43,922 nt of DNA. It comes from GCA-020343675 sp964462945. GTDB taxonomy: Bacteria > Planctomycetota > Phycisphaerae > Sedimentisphaerales > Anaerobacaceae. The position numbers were made by a program, and so were the translations under genes. Where the stretch lies: assembly GCA_964462945.1 (NCBI GenBank), contig CAYWZW010000044.1, forward strand, positions 1 to 43,922, in the 5' to 3' direction. The first letter of the stretch is position 1. Every line of letters starts with the position of its first letter. Under the pieces are notes generated by a model. It had not been told where the DNA came from and did no database searches. It saw only the letters and a program-made list of their open reading frames with translations. Shown piece by piece: positions 8,250-15,975 of this stretch.

Positions 8250-8303
8250 CGGCCAGCCATTTTTTTCTTGCACATCCGCCTGCTACAGTATAGACTCCCT
8301 TTG
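8250..8303 (+). promoter_or_regulatory. Promoter block, copy 2 of a 50-bp repeat
   Basis: CGGCCAGCCA, a T-tract, TTGCAC (8268-8273) and TATAGA (8289-8294) repeat the block at 6481-6534 with the same spacing between elements. It lies about 75 bases before the metallo-beta-lactamase-fold gene. Conservation extends outside the two hexamers, which suggests a duplicated promoter or a shared regulator site. Confidence 0.55.
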
Positions 8304-8370
8304 AACGACGAGATGCCTGGGATGTTATGCGGAAACCACATATGCATGGGTGGGCAGCAAAAGAAATATC

Positions 8371-9618
8371 ATGCGGATATGTATTCATCGTGGTAGCAAG
8401 CAAATTGGCGGCAGTTGTGTCGAGGTCCAAAGTGGGGACAAGCGACTACTTATTGATTTTGGCCTACCACTGGACGCGGAAGAGAACTATGGTCGATATT
8501 TGCCCAATATCAGAGGGCTTGACGGCAGTGATCCATCTCTGCTGGGCATTCTCATTTCTCATCCGCACCTTGACCATTTCGGTCTATTGACATACATCTC
8601 TGCGAAAATTCCGGTCGGCATGGGAGGCGCCGCCCGCCGCATACTTGCAGCAGCCGCTCCTTTCCTTTCCGGCAACTGGCCGACTTCCACACAGGGATGG
8701 AATTACCAATCAGGGCAGAGTCTCGACATCGGCCCTTTTCGTGTAACCCCCATTCTGGTGGATCACTCGGCTTATGACGCTTATGCGCTCCTGATTGAAA
8801 GTGGCGGAAAACGCATCTTCTACACTGGTGATTTCCGTGCTCATGGCCGAAAGGCTGCACTGTTCAATCGCTTGGTAGCAAACCCACCGACGAACATTGA
8901 CGCATTACTCCTTGAAGGATCTTCTATCGGGCGTCTCAGCGATGACCAAAAATTTCCTGAAGAAACCGACATCGAAGCTCAATTGGTACAAGTCTTTTGC
9001 GCCGCAGAGGGTTTAGCGCTGGTTCACACTTCAGCCCAGAATGTCGACCGCATAGTCACTATTCTGCGAGCTTCTAAGCGAACGGGTAGAAAACTTGTTA
9101 TTGATCTATACACAGCGGCGATTCTGGAGGCAACCGGCAATGAGAACATCCCCAAATCCGACTGGCCGGATATAGCATTGTACGTTCCACAAGCCCAACG
9201 CATTCAGATCAAAAAGAATGCATGGTTCGACCTGCTAAAGCGCCATGCTTCTAATCGCATATACATTGAGCATTTTCAACAGGCCCCCAGAAAGTCAACC
9301 CTGCTTTTCCGTCCATTGCATCGATTTGATCTTGAACGAGGGAAATGCCTGGAAGGGGCGATCTACATCTATTCCCTTTGGCAGGGGTATTGGGAGCAGG
9401 GTGATTACGATGTCGTCAAGAACTGGTTAGAGCGGTACTCCATTCCAAAACATAATATACACACTTCGGGACACGCCAGTCTCGCGGACCTTAAGAAACT
9501 GGTAGCCGCTATCAAGCCCCGCAGAGTGGTTCCGATTCACACTTTCATGCCGGAGCGCTATTCGGAGTTCTTCTCTGATGTGGTCGCATATAATGACGGC
9601 GAATGGTGGGAGATTTAA
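8371..9618 (+). CDS. Metallo-beta-lactamase-fold hydrolase, RNase J/beta-CASP-like
   Basis: The 415-residue protein has the metal-binding signature HPHLDH at 64-69, a further ligand His in VDHSAYDAY (132), Asp154 in YTGDFRAHG, and a late His390 in VVPIHT preceded by HTSGHASLADL. The order and the C-terminal GH...PIHT segment resemble the beta-CASP group of nucleases (RNase J, CPSF-73-like) more than small-molecule lactonases. Nuclease activity is inferred, not proven. The ATG at 8371 is chosen as the start of the conserved strand RICIHRGSKQIGGS; a GTG at 8350 in frame is possible. Its stop falls one base before the ATG of the next gene, so the two products are probably made together. Confidence 0.82.
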   Translation: MRICIHRGSKQIGGSCVEVQSGDKRLLIDFGLPLDAEENYGRYLPNIRGLDGSDPSLLGILISHPHLDHFGLLTYISAKIPVGMGGAARRILAAAAPFLSGNWPTSTQGWNYQSGQSLDIGPFRVTPILVDHSAYDAYALLIESGGKRIFYTGDFRAHGRKAALFNRLVANPPTNIDALLLEGSSIGRLSDDQKFPEETDIEAQLVQVFCAAEGLALVHTSAQNVDRIVTILRASKRTGRKLVIDLYTAAILEATGNENIPKSDWPDIALYVPQAQRIQIKKNAWFDLLKRHASNRIYIEHFQQAPRKSTLLFRPLHRFDLERGKCLEGAIYIYSLWQGYWEQGDYDVVKNWLERYSIPKHNIHTSGHASLADLKKLVAAIKPRRVVPIHTFMPERYSEFFSDVVAYNDGEWWEI

Positions 9619-9619
9619 G

Positions 9620-10555
9620 ATGAGAGAGCTGTCTAATTCTTTTCTTGATGATCTGATGAATGGTAACGGCTTACTTCACACAATACTTGAGCGGGTAAAG
9701 GTCGACCATACACTCATGCTTGCGATTCGAGATAGATACATGAATATCTACTATCGGGGCGGCAATATTCTAAAGATTCAAGAGCAAGGCAACGGCATGT
9801 ACCGGTCATTCTTTGACGAACAATACAATAAGGAAGCAAGACCCCTCGCTCCCCGGCCAGCAAGCATCAGGAGGCAAGCCGACGCACAGGAATGGGTCAA
9901 AGCACTCCCGCAGTTGAAGGAATTGATGGATTACTATTTCTCTTTGAGGAACAAGCCCGAACGCGAGTTTCAGCAGTTGGTTGCCCGTGAGAACAACTTC
10001 TCGCCAATCTCGAATGAGAGTGAGTATTTCGTCTCGGACATTGAGTTTGCGGATTCGGACCTCAGCGCGCGCTTCGACATGCTGGCCATACGGTGGCTTG
10101 CGTCTCAACGTAAGAAAGGGTGTAGATGTCGAGCTGCTTTCATTGAAATGAAATACGGAGACAGTGCGATTCAAGGTAGTGCCGGCTTGCTCAAGCATCT
10201 TGAGGACATTGACTCTTTCATTTCGGACCGTGCTCGTTACCAGAAGCTGCTGCATACAATGGAAGGTCAGTTCAATCAGCTCGATCGCCTTGGCCTGCTG
10301 AGCTTCAACCGAAGCGTTAATTGCACAAGAATCACCCTGAGTGTGAACGACAAGCCGGAAGTGATCTTTATCCTCGCCAATCACAATCCACGCAGCTCAA
10401 AACTCAAGACCATACTCAGTAGTAGCCGATTTGACGCCTATGAGCAATCATCGCGGTTCGATCTGAGGTTCTATTCAGCCAGCTTTGCCGGTTATGGATT
10501 ACATGCAGCTTGCATGCTCACTCTGACTCAGTTTCGCAGATTATTGAAATGCTAA
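9620..10555 (+). CDS. Partner protein with a probable PD-(D/E)XK nuclease core
   Basis: The 311-residue protein has no obvious named family, but residues 150-185 read RFDMLAI, a basic loop, then AAFIEMKYGDSAI. D153, E176 and K178 fit the D...ExK core of PD-(D/E)XK nucleases. An upstream helix with EREFQQL (about 115-121) could supply the usual glutamate. The N-terminal 110 residues are helical and may recognise a target or partner. GGGAG lies just before the ATG, which is one base from the upstream stop, giving tight coupling with the metallo-beta-lactamase-fold gene. A two-enzyme nucleic-acid-processing or defence pair is the leading hypothesis. Confidence 0.68.
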   Translation: MRELSNSFLDDLMNGNGLLHTILERVKVDHTLMLAIRDRYMNIYYRGGNILKIQEQGNGMYRSFFDEQYNKEARPLAPRPASIRRQADAQEWVKALPQLKELMDYYFSLRNKPEREFQQLVARENNFSPISNESEYFVSDIEFADSDLSARFDMLAIRWLASQRKKGCRCRAAFIEMKYGDSAIQGSAGLLKHLEDIDSFISDRARYQKLLHTMEGQFNQLDRLGLLSFNRSVNCTRITLSVNDKPEVIFILANHNPRSSKLKTILSSSRFDAYEQSSRFDLRFYSASFAGYGLHAACMLTLTQFRRLLKC

Positions 10556-10623
10556 ACCGCCGGAGCAACTAAAGGGGGTACGGTACATTTTTCGGTGAGT
10601 TGTGCTGGACAATGACGGTTTTT

Positions 10624-10665
10624 GAATAATGAATATCGAATGACGAATGTCCAATATCGAAGTGT
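10624..10665. repeat. AATATCGAATGACGAATG-type simple repeat
   Basis: The gap between the partner gene and dtd contains imperfect iterations of GAATATCGAATGACGAATGTCCAATATCGAA. A related stretch, CATCGAGTATCGAGAATACGA, is at about 23333-23353. It has no coding role. Confidence 0.4.
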
Positions 10666-11114
10666 CAAAAGAGGCGGGAACTGTCGAGCAAAAAAGTCAC
10701 CGGGCCGTCGTTGATGCTGGCCACTTGCATGTGTTCGCCGAAGACACCTTTTTCGACGGGGACGTCCCCCTGGGCGACGAGAGCGATGACTTCTTCGTAA
10801 AGCTCCTGGGCCAGCGCCGGCTCAGCGGCGGCGTCGAAGCCGGGCCGGCGGCCCTTGCGGCAATCGCCATGCAGGGTGAAGTTGCTGATCAGCAAAATGG
10901 CGCCGCTGATATCCTGGACGCTTAGGTTCATCTTGCCGGCCTCGTCGGGGAAGATGCGCAGGTTGACCAGTTTATCGGCGATGAACTCGGCGTCCGTTTG
11001 CGTATCCCCTTTGCCGACGCCCAGATAGACCAAAAGCCCCCTGCCGATCTTGCCGACGCTTATGCCATTGACCTGGACTTGTGCCTCTAATACTCGCTGA
11101 CAAACTATCCGCAT
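10665..11114 (-). CDS. dtd: D-aminoacyl-tRNA deacylase
   Basis: This cytoplasmic enzyme hydrolyses D-aminoacyl-tRNAs, removing mischarged D-tyrosine and other D-amino acids (and glycine from tRNA-Ala in studied relatives). The 149-residue length is typical. The SNFTL segment replaces the usual SQFTL, and the C-terminal NDGPVTFLLDS block includes the GP motif that inserts into the partner subunit's active site. Between them the RKGRRPGFDAAAEP segment is characteristic. It begins at an ATG reading MRIVCQRV, which is normal for the family. It is transcribed leftward, alone, and converges on the island genes. Confidence 0.95.
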   Translation of the reverse strand: MRIVCQRVLEAQVQVNGISVGKIGRGLLVYLGVGKGDTQTDAEFIADKLVNLRIFPDEAGKMNLSVQDISGAILLISNFTLHGDCRKGRRPGFDAAAEPALAQELYEEVIALVAQGDVPVEKGVFGEHMQVASINDGPVTFLLDSSRLF

Positions 11115-11227
11115 CGCTGTTTCCCTTGACTAAACTCAGATTCTTCACTGTGCTGCGCTCCGTTCAGAATGACAGGCAGTGCTGAGAATATGCTCGCATA
11201 ACCTTTTATTGCTCGGCCTGTATCCAC

Positions 11228-11254
11228 AATCCGCGTAATCCGCGCAATCCGCGG
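11228..11254. repeat. Three tandem AATCCGCG units
   Basis: Three consecutive 9-bp units of AATCCGCG plus T, C or G lie between dtd and the dehydrogenase gene. A TATCCACA octamer resembling a DnaA box precedes them by a few bases, but no cluster of boxes is present. Confidence 0.6.
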
Positions 11255-11257
11255 TTT

Positions 11258-11986
11258 TCAGAACCACGGGGCCGCCGTCGCTCGGCGGATGTGCAGCTCA
11301 TCAATGACGGCGTTTCCCTTATGCGTCACAAGGTAAAGAACCAGTTCGGCGATCTCGTCGGGTCCGATAAGGTCCTCTTTCCTAATATCAGGACGCACGT
11401 TATCTACCATGTCTGTATTCACTCCTCCCGGACACAGCAGGTGCACACGAATATTTGTACCTTTGAGCTCCTCGGCTAACGATATCGTCATGCCGCGAAG
11501 GGCGTGCTTGGAGGAAGTGTAAGCGCTCTGGAGCGGATAACCCTTGACGCCTACCACCGATGCGATGTTGATGATGTGCGCCGCCTGTGATTTTCGCAAA
11601 AGCCCGAGCGCCTCCCTGCAAAGTATAAATGGCGCACGTGCATTTACCCGGAGGCACCGTTCCCAATCTTCGGTTGAAGTTTCTTCCAGCTTCGCAGAAT
11701 GAGTGACACCTGCATTATTAACCAGGATATCGAGCCGGCCAAACTTCTCGCCGGTCACCTTCACGAGGTTCTTGATGGATTCCTCTTCGGTTAGCTCGGT
11801 AACAACAATTGTTGCTTTTCCGCCCGCCTTGGCGACCTGGTCGGCGGTTCTTTGCAGTTCCGGGATCGAACGTGCCGCCAGAACGACTGCCGCAGACTCT
11901 CCGGCCAGGGCGACGCTAATCGCTCTGCCGATCCCCCTGCTGGCCCCGGTTACTATCGCGACTTTTCCGGCTAATTGCTTTGTCAT
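11258..11986 (-). CDS. Short-chain dehydrogenase/reductase (3-oxoacyl-ACP reductase-like)
   Basis: The 242-residue protein is a classical SDR. The nucleotide loop TGASRGIG is near residues 14-21, NNAGVT near 90, the catalytic serine is in NIASVVG, and YTSSK supplies the catalytic Tyr and Lys. AARS after the second strand suggests NADP(H) preference. The substrate cannot be read from sequence; FabG-like ketoreductases and sugar or alcohol dehydrogenases share these motifs. It starts five bases after the stop of the ankyrin protein gene upstream and is probably co-transcribed with it, which gives no metabolic hint. Confidence 0.88.
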   Translation of the reverse strand: MTKQLAGKVAIVTGASRGIGRAISVALAGESAAVVLAARSIPELQRTADQVAKAGGKATIVVTELTEEESIKNLVKVTGEKFGRLDILVNNAGVTHSAKLEETSTEDWERCLRVNARAPFILCREALGLLRKSQAAHIINIASVVGVKGYPLQSAYTSSKHALRGMTISLAEELKGTNIRVHLLCPGGVNTDMVDNVRPDIRKEDLIGPDEIAELVLYLVTHKGNAVIDELHIRRATAAPWF

Positions 11987-11991
11987 CCTTA

Positions 11992-13419
11992 TTAGCGCCG
12001 GCGACCACGCGTCCTGGGCTGGTTCTCCTGCTGAACGGCGCCGCCCGGCGACCTGCCAGTGCTTCTCCGTAGGGAGTCCCCAGGGCTGCCGGGACTTCGC
12101 GGATCCTGAGCCTGCTGCAGCATCCTCTTCTCTTCCTCCATTGTCCTGACGAACTCGTCAAACCGCTCCTGCCTGGCCAGCAGCAGTCCGTCGATAGCCG
12201 CTGTCGTCTTCTTCGCGTTTTCTTCGACGGCTAACGTTCGCACGGAACTGATCTCCGCCATGATTTGCTGGTGTACCGTCTTGGCCAAATCCTCTTTCCT
12301 ATCGGTGCCGGTTTGCGTCCACAGACGCATCTCCTCTTGTGTTTCTCTGTCCAGTTGCTCCTCAGGCCTGTTTGTTCTCGGCATGGCGCCCTCACGGCCA
12401 TAGGGCATTTCTGCCATGTCTGTTCCGTACGGTCCGGTCTCTAAATCGCGACCCCCGGTACTTCGCGTGGCTGTTCGACCCCGCGTGCGTCCACGGGGGG
12501 ACTGGGCCACCTGAGTCTGCTTCAAATCTCTTCTCTGCTCCATGATTCCCTTGTAAACAGCGTCGGACCGTTTTTGCCTGGCCGACAGCAGAGCGTCGAT
12601 AGCGTCCGTGGTCTTTTTCGCCTTTTCCTCGACGGCGGACTTTCGCACGAGAGCCATCTCATCCTCGAGCTGCTTTTGGACGGCCCTTAACAAATATGAC
12701 CTGTTGTCATATCTGTTCTGCTGCCATTGCCGCATCTCACCTTGGCTTTTGTCGGCAGCCTCTTTCACAGCATTCTCAAGACCGGCAAATGTTTTGACCC
12801 TGGCTCTGATTTCGTTCGGGTCGGCAAGTACGTCCAGCGGCACCGGCGTTGGCGCAACGCTCGCGATTGCGCTCGGAGCCTGGGCCATACTTGCGTTATT
12901 CGGATATGCACTGGCCCCGTCCCCGTATAACCTGTCCCCTTCCAGGTCCGTCAGGCTCGGCTCTTTGGCGCCGTTCTTGACAAGCAGCTCAGCGATTTCT
13001 GTGTGCCCCCCCTTCTTCGCCACCGACAGCGCGTTCTCGCCCGGACCCGTGATGACATTCACATCGGCCTTCCTTGCGAGGAGCTGCTCCACGATGCCCT
13101 TCTGCCCTGCTCCCGCAGCGAGAGACAACGGTGTCTGTCCACGCTTGTCTCTTGCGTTTACGTCAGCGCCCTTGGCGATGAGCAGCTCCGCAATCGCATC
13201 CTGACGGTTCGACAGTGCGGTGTGCAGCGGCGTGCCACCCATCATATTTTTGAAATTGATGTCGGCACCCTTCGAAAGGAGTGAGCTAACCTCGTTCGCG
13301 TCACCGGCAACCACAGCATCATGCAGTGTCCTGGTCCGTTTCTCTTGAGCGACAGTGACATTGAGGCCCGACGATGCGAGTAATAGCAAGACCGACATTA
13401 CGATAGTCAAACGTGCCAC
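11992..13419 (-). CDS. Exported ankyrin-repeat protein with a duplicated helical module
   Basis: The 475-residue protein has a signal peptide (about 1-24, ending TVAQ). About four ankyrin repeats follow at 30-155, with GADINFKN, GADVNARDKRGQTPLSLAA and ADVNVITGPGENALSVA marking their turns. The C-terminal half has two copies of a helical segment of about 75 residues. Each begins with EMR(Q/L)W and contains AVEE(K/N)AKKTT.AIDGLL.ARQ.R, and they are separated by an Arg/Gly/Thr-rich linker. A disordered RSPGG.. tail closes it. The start is a GTG with GGAGG seven bases upstream. A periplasmic scaffold is likely; the partner is unknown. Confidence 0.85.
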   Translation of the reverse strand: MARLTIVMSVLLLLASSGLNVTVAQEKRTRTLHDAVVAGDANEVSSLLSKGADINFKNMMGGTPLHTALSNRQDAIAELLIAKGADVNARDKRGQTPLSLAAGAGQKGIVEQLLARKADVNVITGPGENALSVAKKGGHTEIAELLVKNGAKEPSLTDLEGDRLYGDGASAYPNNASMAQAPSAIASVAPTPVPLDVLADPNEIRARVKTFAGLENAVKEAADKSQGEMRQWQQNRYDNRSYLLRAVQKQLEDEMALVRKSAVEEKAKKTTDAIDALLSARQKRSDAVYKGIMEQRRDLKQTQVAQSPRGRTRGRTATRSTGGRDLETGPYGTDMAEMPYGREGAMPRTNRPEEQLDRETQEEMRLWTQTGTDRKEDLAKTVHQQIMAEISSVRTLAVEENAKKTTAAIDGLLLARQERFDEFVRTMEEEKRMLQQAQDPRSPGSPGDSLRRSTGRSPGGAVQQENQPRTRGRRR

Positions 13420-13596
13420 GGTACGTCCTCCAAAATAGAAGTAACACTACCATTAATGCAATTGTCCAAAACTCACCAGCTTTTTAAGTAGAGCATGTTG
13501 CCTGCATATAGCAAAACAAACCATTTATTTTACACCAAATCGGCCGGATTATCACGCAAAAACTGCGGGAATCGACCCTTTTTGCAGTACCACTCC

Positions 13597-14547
13597 CTAT
13601 ACGTCCTCTTCACAAACCAAACCGAGTCTTTCCATCATGCCGTCGAATTCGTCGAGAGAGTAGAACTCGATGATGATCCTGCCTCGCTGCCCATTCTTGC
13701 GGGTCTCAATACTGACCTTTGTGCCAAGCTGACCGGCCAGCTTATTCTCCAGGTCCAGGATGTGCGGCGGTTTGGATCGCACCGTTGTCTTGGCCAGGCT
13801 CGTCCCTGCGAGATACCTGCGGACGAGCCTCTCAACCTCGCGCACACTCAGCCGCCCTGCCATCGCACGATTGGCCAGTTTCCGCCGAAGCTCGTCGGTC
13901 GGCAATGCAAGGATCGCTCTCGCATGGCCCATGGTCAGTTGCCCCCCCGCAAGCATCTGTTTGATCTCCTGTGGTAAGTCAAGCAACCGCAGGTAGTTAG
14001 CGATAACCGAGCGGCCTTCGCCGAGTCTCTCAGCGCCCTCGGCCTGCGTGAGGGAGAACGTGCCGAGGTAATCCTGGTACGCCTTGGCGCGTTCAATAGG
14101 ATTGAGGTCCACGCGGTGTATGTTCTCGACCAGCGCCCATTCGTGGAGTTGCTCATCGCTTGCCTGGCGAACCAGGGCGGGGATTTTCGTGAGGGAAGCG
14201 AGTTTCGCGGCTCGGAACCTGCGTTCTCCGGCTATGAGCTGATAGCCGGCACCTGCGGGTCGCACAATAATCGGCTGAATAACGCCATTGGCCCTGACGG
14301 ATGCAGCTAAGTCCTGCAGCTCCTGCTCGTTCCAAACTGTTCGAGCCTGATAAGGATTCGGCGATATTGCATCGATACTGATCGCGTGGAGCGATTCGTT
14401 TAAGTCCTTGTCAGGTGGGAAGTTAGATATTTGTGAGGGACCAGATAGGACCTGTTCAGCCTCTGACGGTCCAGATATTATAGGACCTAACAGCGACTGA
14501 AGCCCCCTGCCGAGGTGTCTTGGCTTGTCCTTCTTTCTGTCGGGCAT
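13597..14547 (-). CDS. parB: Chromosome-partitioning protein ParB
   Basis: ParB binds parS, loads as a CTP-dependent clamp and directs origin segregation with ParA. The protein has 316 residues from the ATG at 14547, preceded by AAGGAG at seven bases. Visible features are the RHLGRGLQSLLG N-terminal motif, the NPYQAR segment, GERRFRAAKLA (CTP-binding motif), the NIHRVDLNPIERA segment, the helix-turn-helix LTQAEGAERLGEGRSVIANYLRLLDLP, MGHARAIL, and a C-terminal dimerisation domain. Two perfect parS sites lie just upstream. A parA gene is not adjacent, which is unusual because parA normally precedes parB. Confidence 0.95.
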   Translation of the reverse strand: MPDRKKDKPRHLGRGLQSLLGPIISGPSEAEQVLSGPSQISNFPPDKDLNESLHAISIDAISPNPYQARTVWNEQELQDLAASVRANGVIQPIIVRPAGAGYQLIAGERRFRAAKLASLTKIPALVRQASDEQLHEWALVENIHRVDLNPIERAKAYQDYLGTFSLTQAEGAERLGEGRSVIANYLRLLDLPQEIKQMLAGGQLTMGHARAILALPTDELRRKLANRAMAGRLSVREVERLVRRYLAGTSLAKTTVRSKPPHILDLENKLAGQLGTKVSIETRKNGQRGRIIIEFYSLDEFDGMMERLGLVCEEDV

Positions 14548-14696
14548 CCGAATGCTCCTTCGTGGATGATACTTGCGATTTCTTCTTTCCATCTTAGCGT
14601 TGGTGCCGAGATGGGAGCTAATCCAAAGAGTATTTCGGAATTCTTACAGAAAACTCTATAGCTTTGCCAGCCCAAAATGTCATGTTTTGAAAAAAA

Positions 14697-14712
14697 TGTT
14701 TCACGTGAAACA
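14697..14712. promoter_or_regulatory. parS site 1
   Basis: A perfect 16-bp palindrome, TGTTTCACGTGAAACA, identical to the widely conserved ParB-binding parS consensus. It lies 150 bases upstream of the parB start. Confidence 0.96.
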
Positions 14713-15058
14713 CGGAAGAACTCTGCAGGCGGCTTCATGTGATCCGATGCGCAGCGGGTATTCACGTCCAGAGGAAAGGCGTCTTCTGTGGACGTGTGGC
14801 GTTGCGATGCGACCGGGTTATGCGCCATGAAGCAGGCTGGGGGCGGTCTGTTTGAGCGGTCGCATTCCTTGAGTTCCGCCTGCGTACATACGAGCAACCT
14901 GATTGGCTGGGCGGCAGCAAGTACGTATGGGCTGGCCGGCGGCTTAGCGAGGTTGGCTTAAGTCTGATTGCCGCAAAAGCGTCTTCCGCTGCGAAAACCC
15001 CAAAGCTCTGGAGGGAACATTGGCATTTGCGAGGAAACGCCTATGACACGCTAAAAAA

Positions 15059-15074
15059 TGTTTCACGTGAAACA
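15059..15074. promoter_or_regulatory. parS site 2
   Basis: A second perfect TGTTTCACGTGAAACA palindrome, 362 bases from the first. Two exact sites beside parB identify this as part of the chromosomal centromere-like region. Confidence 0.96.
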
Positions 15075-15859
15075 TCGACAGAAAAGAGAAACAGATCATG
15101 CGGCAAATGCACCCTTTCTGATATGTCATCCTGAAAGAAACGGGAAATGACTCCCGTGAGTGCACCGATTCAAGAGCCTGGCTGTATATGATTCAAACCA
15201 ATGCTTCCGGCCGGTTGTAGGTGGCTTGACAGCCACGAGTCCGCCGGTTAGGCACAATGAGGAAATGGCAGACACTGCGACGTGGCTGCATGGTAAATGG
15301 GTAACAAACGCTTCGGTAGTTTGGGCGCAATGGTATTCATCTCAGTGTTCGAGCGATGGCTCTGTTTAGTATCTAACTGCCAGGTTGAGGACGGCTCTTG
15401 GAAAAGCAGCGAGAGCCGCGGCTTCTTGCTGATCAATAAGGGGGGTGCCAGACTTGCAGTGGTTTGCCTTGGTATAAATATAATGTCAGCGACATGTTTG
15501 TTGCATAGATACCATATTCTGTTCAATCGAACATTGATCGCTAATTTGGGACTTTCTCGACTTAGAGCGATAGTGCCGGAGAGTCTCTGGTTGTGGGTTG
15601 AAGCCCTGCATATTGGGGTGAGCATGAAACAGCAGGGGGGCGGCGTCGCCTTCGCCCGTATCAGGTTGGCGGAGTCAGGAGTTTTCGGACTATCAGTGGG
15701 GTGTCAGCGCTCGAGCGCCGTGAGCGGTGGTTCGGCCAGCTCGCGGGTAAGCCGTGCCTGGCAATAGGCGCAAGCAGCTGGCGCGTGCTCCTTGGCCTGC
15801 GGGGGAGTGGGCCGTGAAGGGCGTATGTGTCGATGCGAGGATAGTGAATCAGAAAAAAA

Positions 15860-15888
15860 TTGACACGCTGTGTCACTCGGCGTAGATA
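15860..15888 (+). promoter_or_regulatory. Strong sigma-70 promoter overlapped by a palindromic operator
   Basis: TTGACA (15860-15865) and TAGATA (15883-15888) are separated by exactly 17 bases. A perfect inverted repeat TGACAC-GCT-GTGTCA (15861-15875) covers most of the -35 and the spacer, an ideal place for a repressor. It precedes the glycerate permease gene by about 80 bases of leader. The regulator is not encoded next to it. Confidence 0.75.
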
Positions 15889-15975
15889 TGTTCGAGGTAC
15901 CCTGGTCCCGGCCAGTGTGCGGGCAGAACCTTCGCCGGGCGTTGCCGGGGCCGTATCGACGAAGGGGCGAACGCT

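Larger units (their letters stand above)
14548..15859. other. 1.3-kb gene-free parS region
   Basis: Between parB and the glycerate promoter no frame has both a ribosome site and protein-like composition. The region holds two perfect parS palindromes and otherwise unrecognised sequence. No DnaA-box cluster, AT-rich unwinding element or known structured RNA was recognised, but an origin-proximal role or an unknown RNA is possible, particularly in the GC-rich part at 15600-15830. Confidence 0.55.

Noticed and set aside
11221..11229. A single DnaA-box-like octamer as an origin signal
   Set aside because: It is isolated; an origin needs a cluster of boxes and an AT-rich element, neither of which is present.
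14487..14897. A 136-codon minus-strand frame overlapping the parB start and the first parS
   Set aside because: It overlaps a well-supported gene start and a perfect parS site, and the protein has no recognisable content.
15297..15767. A 156-codon frame in the parS region
   Set aside because: No ribosome site, no recognisable motif and atypical composition; treated as chance.
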